Shown: piece by piece, positions 6,057-6,111 of the stretch | How positions within the stretch are numbered: position 1 is the first letter of the stretch | How the letters are laid out: every line of letters begins with the position of its first letter | Source: Pseudomonadota bacterium | Lineage (GTDB): Bacteria; Pseudomonadota; Alphaproteobacteria; Sphingomonadales; Sphingomonadaceae | DNA: 6,111 nucleotides | Direction of reading: 5' to 3' | NCBI GenBank assembly: GCA_023424275.1 | Contig: JAFAED010000134.1 | Coordinates: 1-6,111 of the forward strand | Notes under the pieces: model-generated | What the model was told of the DNA's origin: nothing | The model's input: only the letters and a program-made list of their open reading frames with translations | The model's database searches: none | Program-made: the position numbers and the translations under genes

Positions 6057-6111
6057 CGAATCCGGGCGTTGGCATGCCTTGCCCCGTTTGCGCGGTTCCG
6101 CTGGTCATGAG
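6053..6111 (+). CDS. Probable small zinc-ribbon (zf-TFIIB-like) protein, N-terminal fragment
   Basis: Only 19 codons fit before the window ends: MTNPGVGMPCPVCAVPLVM, then a partial codon. The CPVCAVPLVMS pattern (first Cys-x-x-Cys knuckle followed by a short Pro-Leu strand) resembles the start of small proteins with a TFIIB-type zinc-ribbon domain, common in proteobacteria and of largely unknown function; the second CxxC pair would lie outside the window. The ATG at 6053 has only a G-rich stretch (6041-6045) upstream. An in-frame ATG at 6074 is an alternative start, and the frame is open upstream to 5792, so a longer N-terminus cannot be excluded. Family assignment rests on very few residues. 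Confidence 0.5.
   Translation, partial: MTNPGVGMPCPVCAVPLVM

Overview
The window looks like a piece of chromosome from a high-GC alphaproteobacterium, most likely a sphingomonad (Sphingopyxis/Sphingomonas type). The assignment rests on the strong G/C third-position bias, a PhoK/SPAP-type alkaline phosphatase of the kind described from Sphingomonas, and ordinary core-metabolism genes with GTG starts. Nothing in the protein-coding part suggests a phage, plasmid, IS element or CRISPR array.

Layout: (1) 1-1233, minus strand: the N-terminal 411 residues of a DsbD/ScsB-type thiol:disulfide interchange protein, cut by the window edge. (2) A 124-bp divergent intergenic region, then 1358-3028, plus strand: an exported alkaline phosphatase with a complete two-metal, Thr-nucleophile active site. 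(3) 3050-3874, plus strand: pyrroline-5-carboxylate reductase (proC), 21 bp behind the phosphatase and probably co-transcribed. (4) 3877-4389, minus strand: a MarR-family regulator, tail to tail with proC. (5) 4467-5552, plus strand: branched-chain amino acid aminotransferase (ilvE), divergent from the regulator. A perfect 14-bp palindrome covers the ilvE ribosome-binding site. (6) 5608-5682: tRNA-Gln(TTG) with its own promoter and an encoded CCA end. (7) 5683-6052: about 370 bp with no convincing gene. (8) 6053-6111: the first codons of a probable small zinc-ribbon protein, cut by the right edge.

The genes do not form one system. DsbD and the phosphatase both act in the cell envelope. ProC makes proline, and IlvE does the last step of leucine/isoleucine/valine synthesis or the first step of their breakdown. 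The best regulatory hypothesis is that the MarR protein controls itself and ilvE through the palindrome between them. I found no sign of an undescribed system; the findings are modest local observations.
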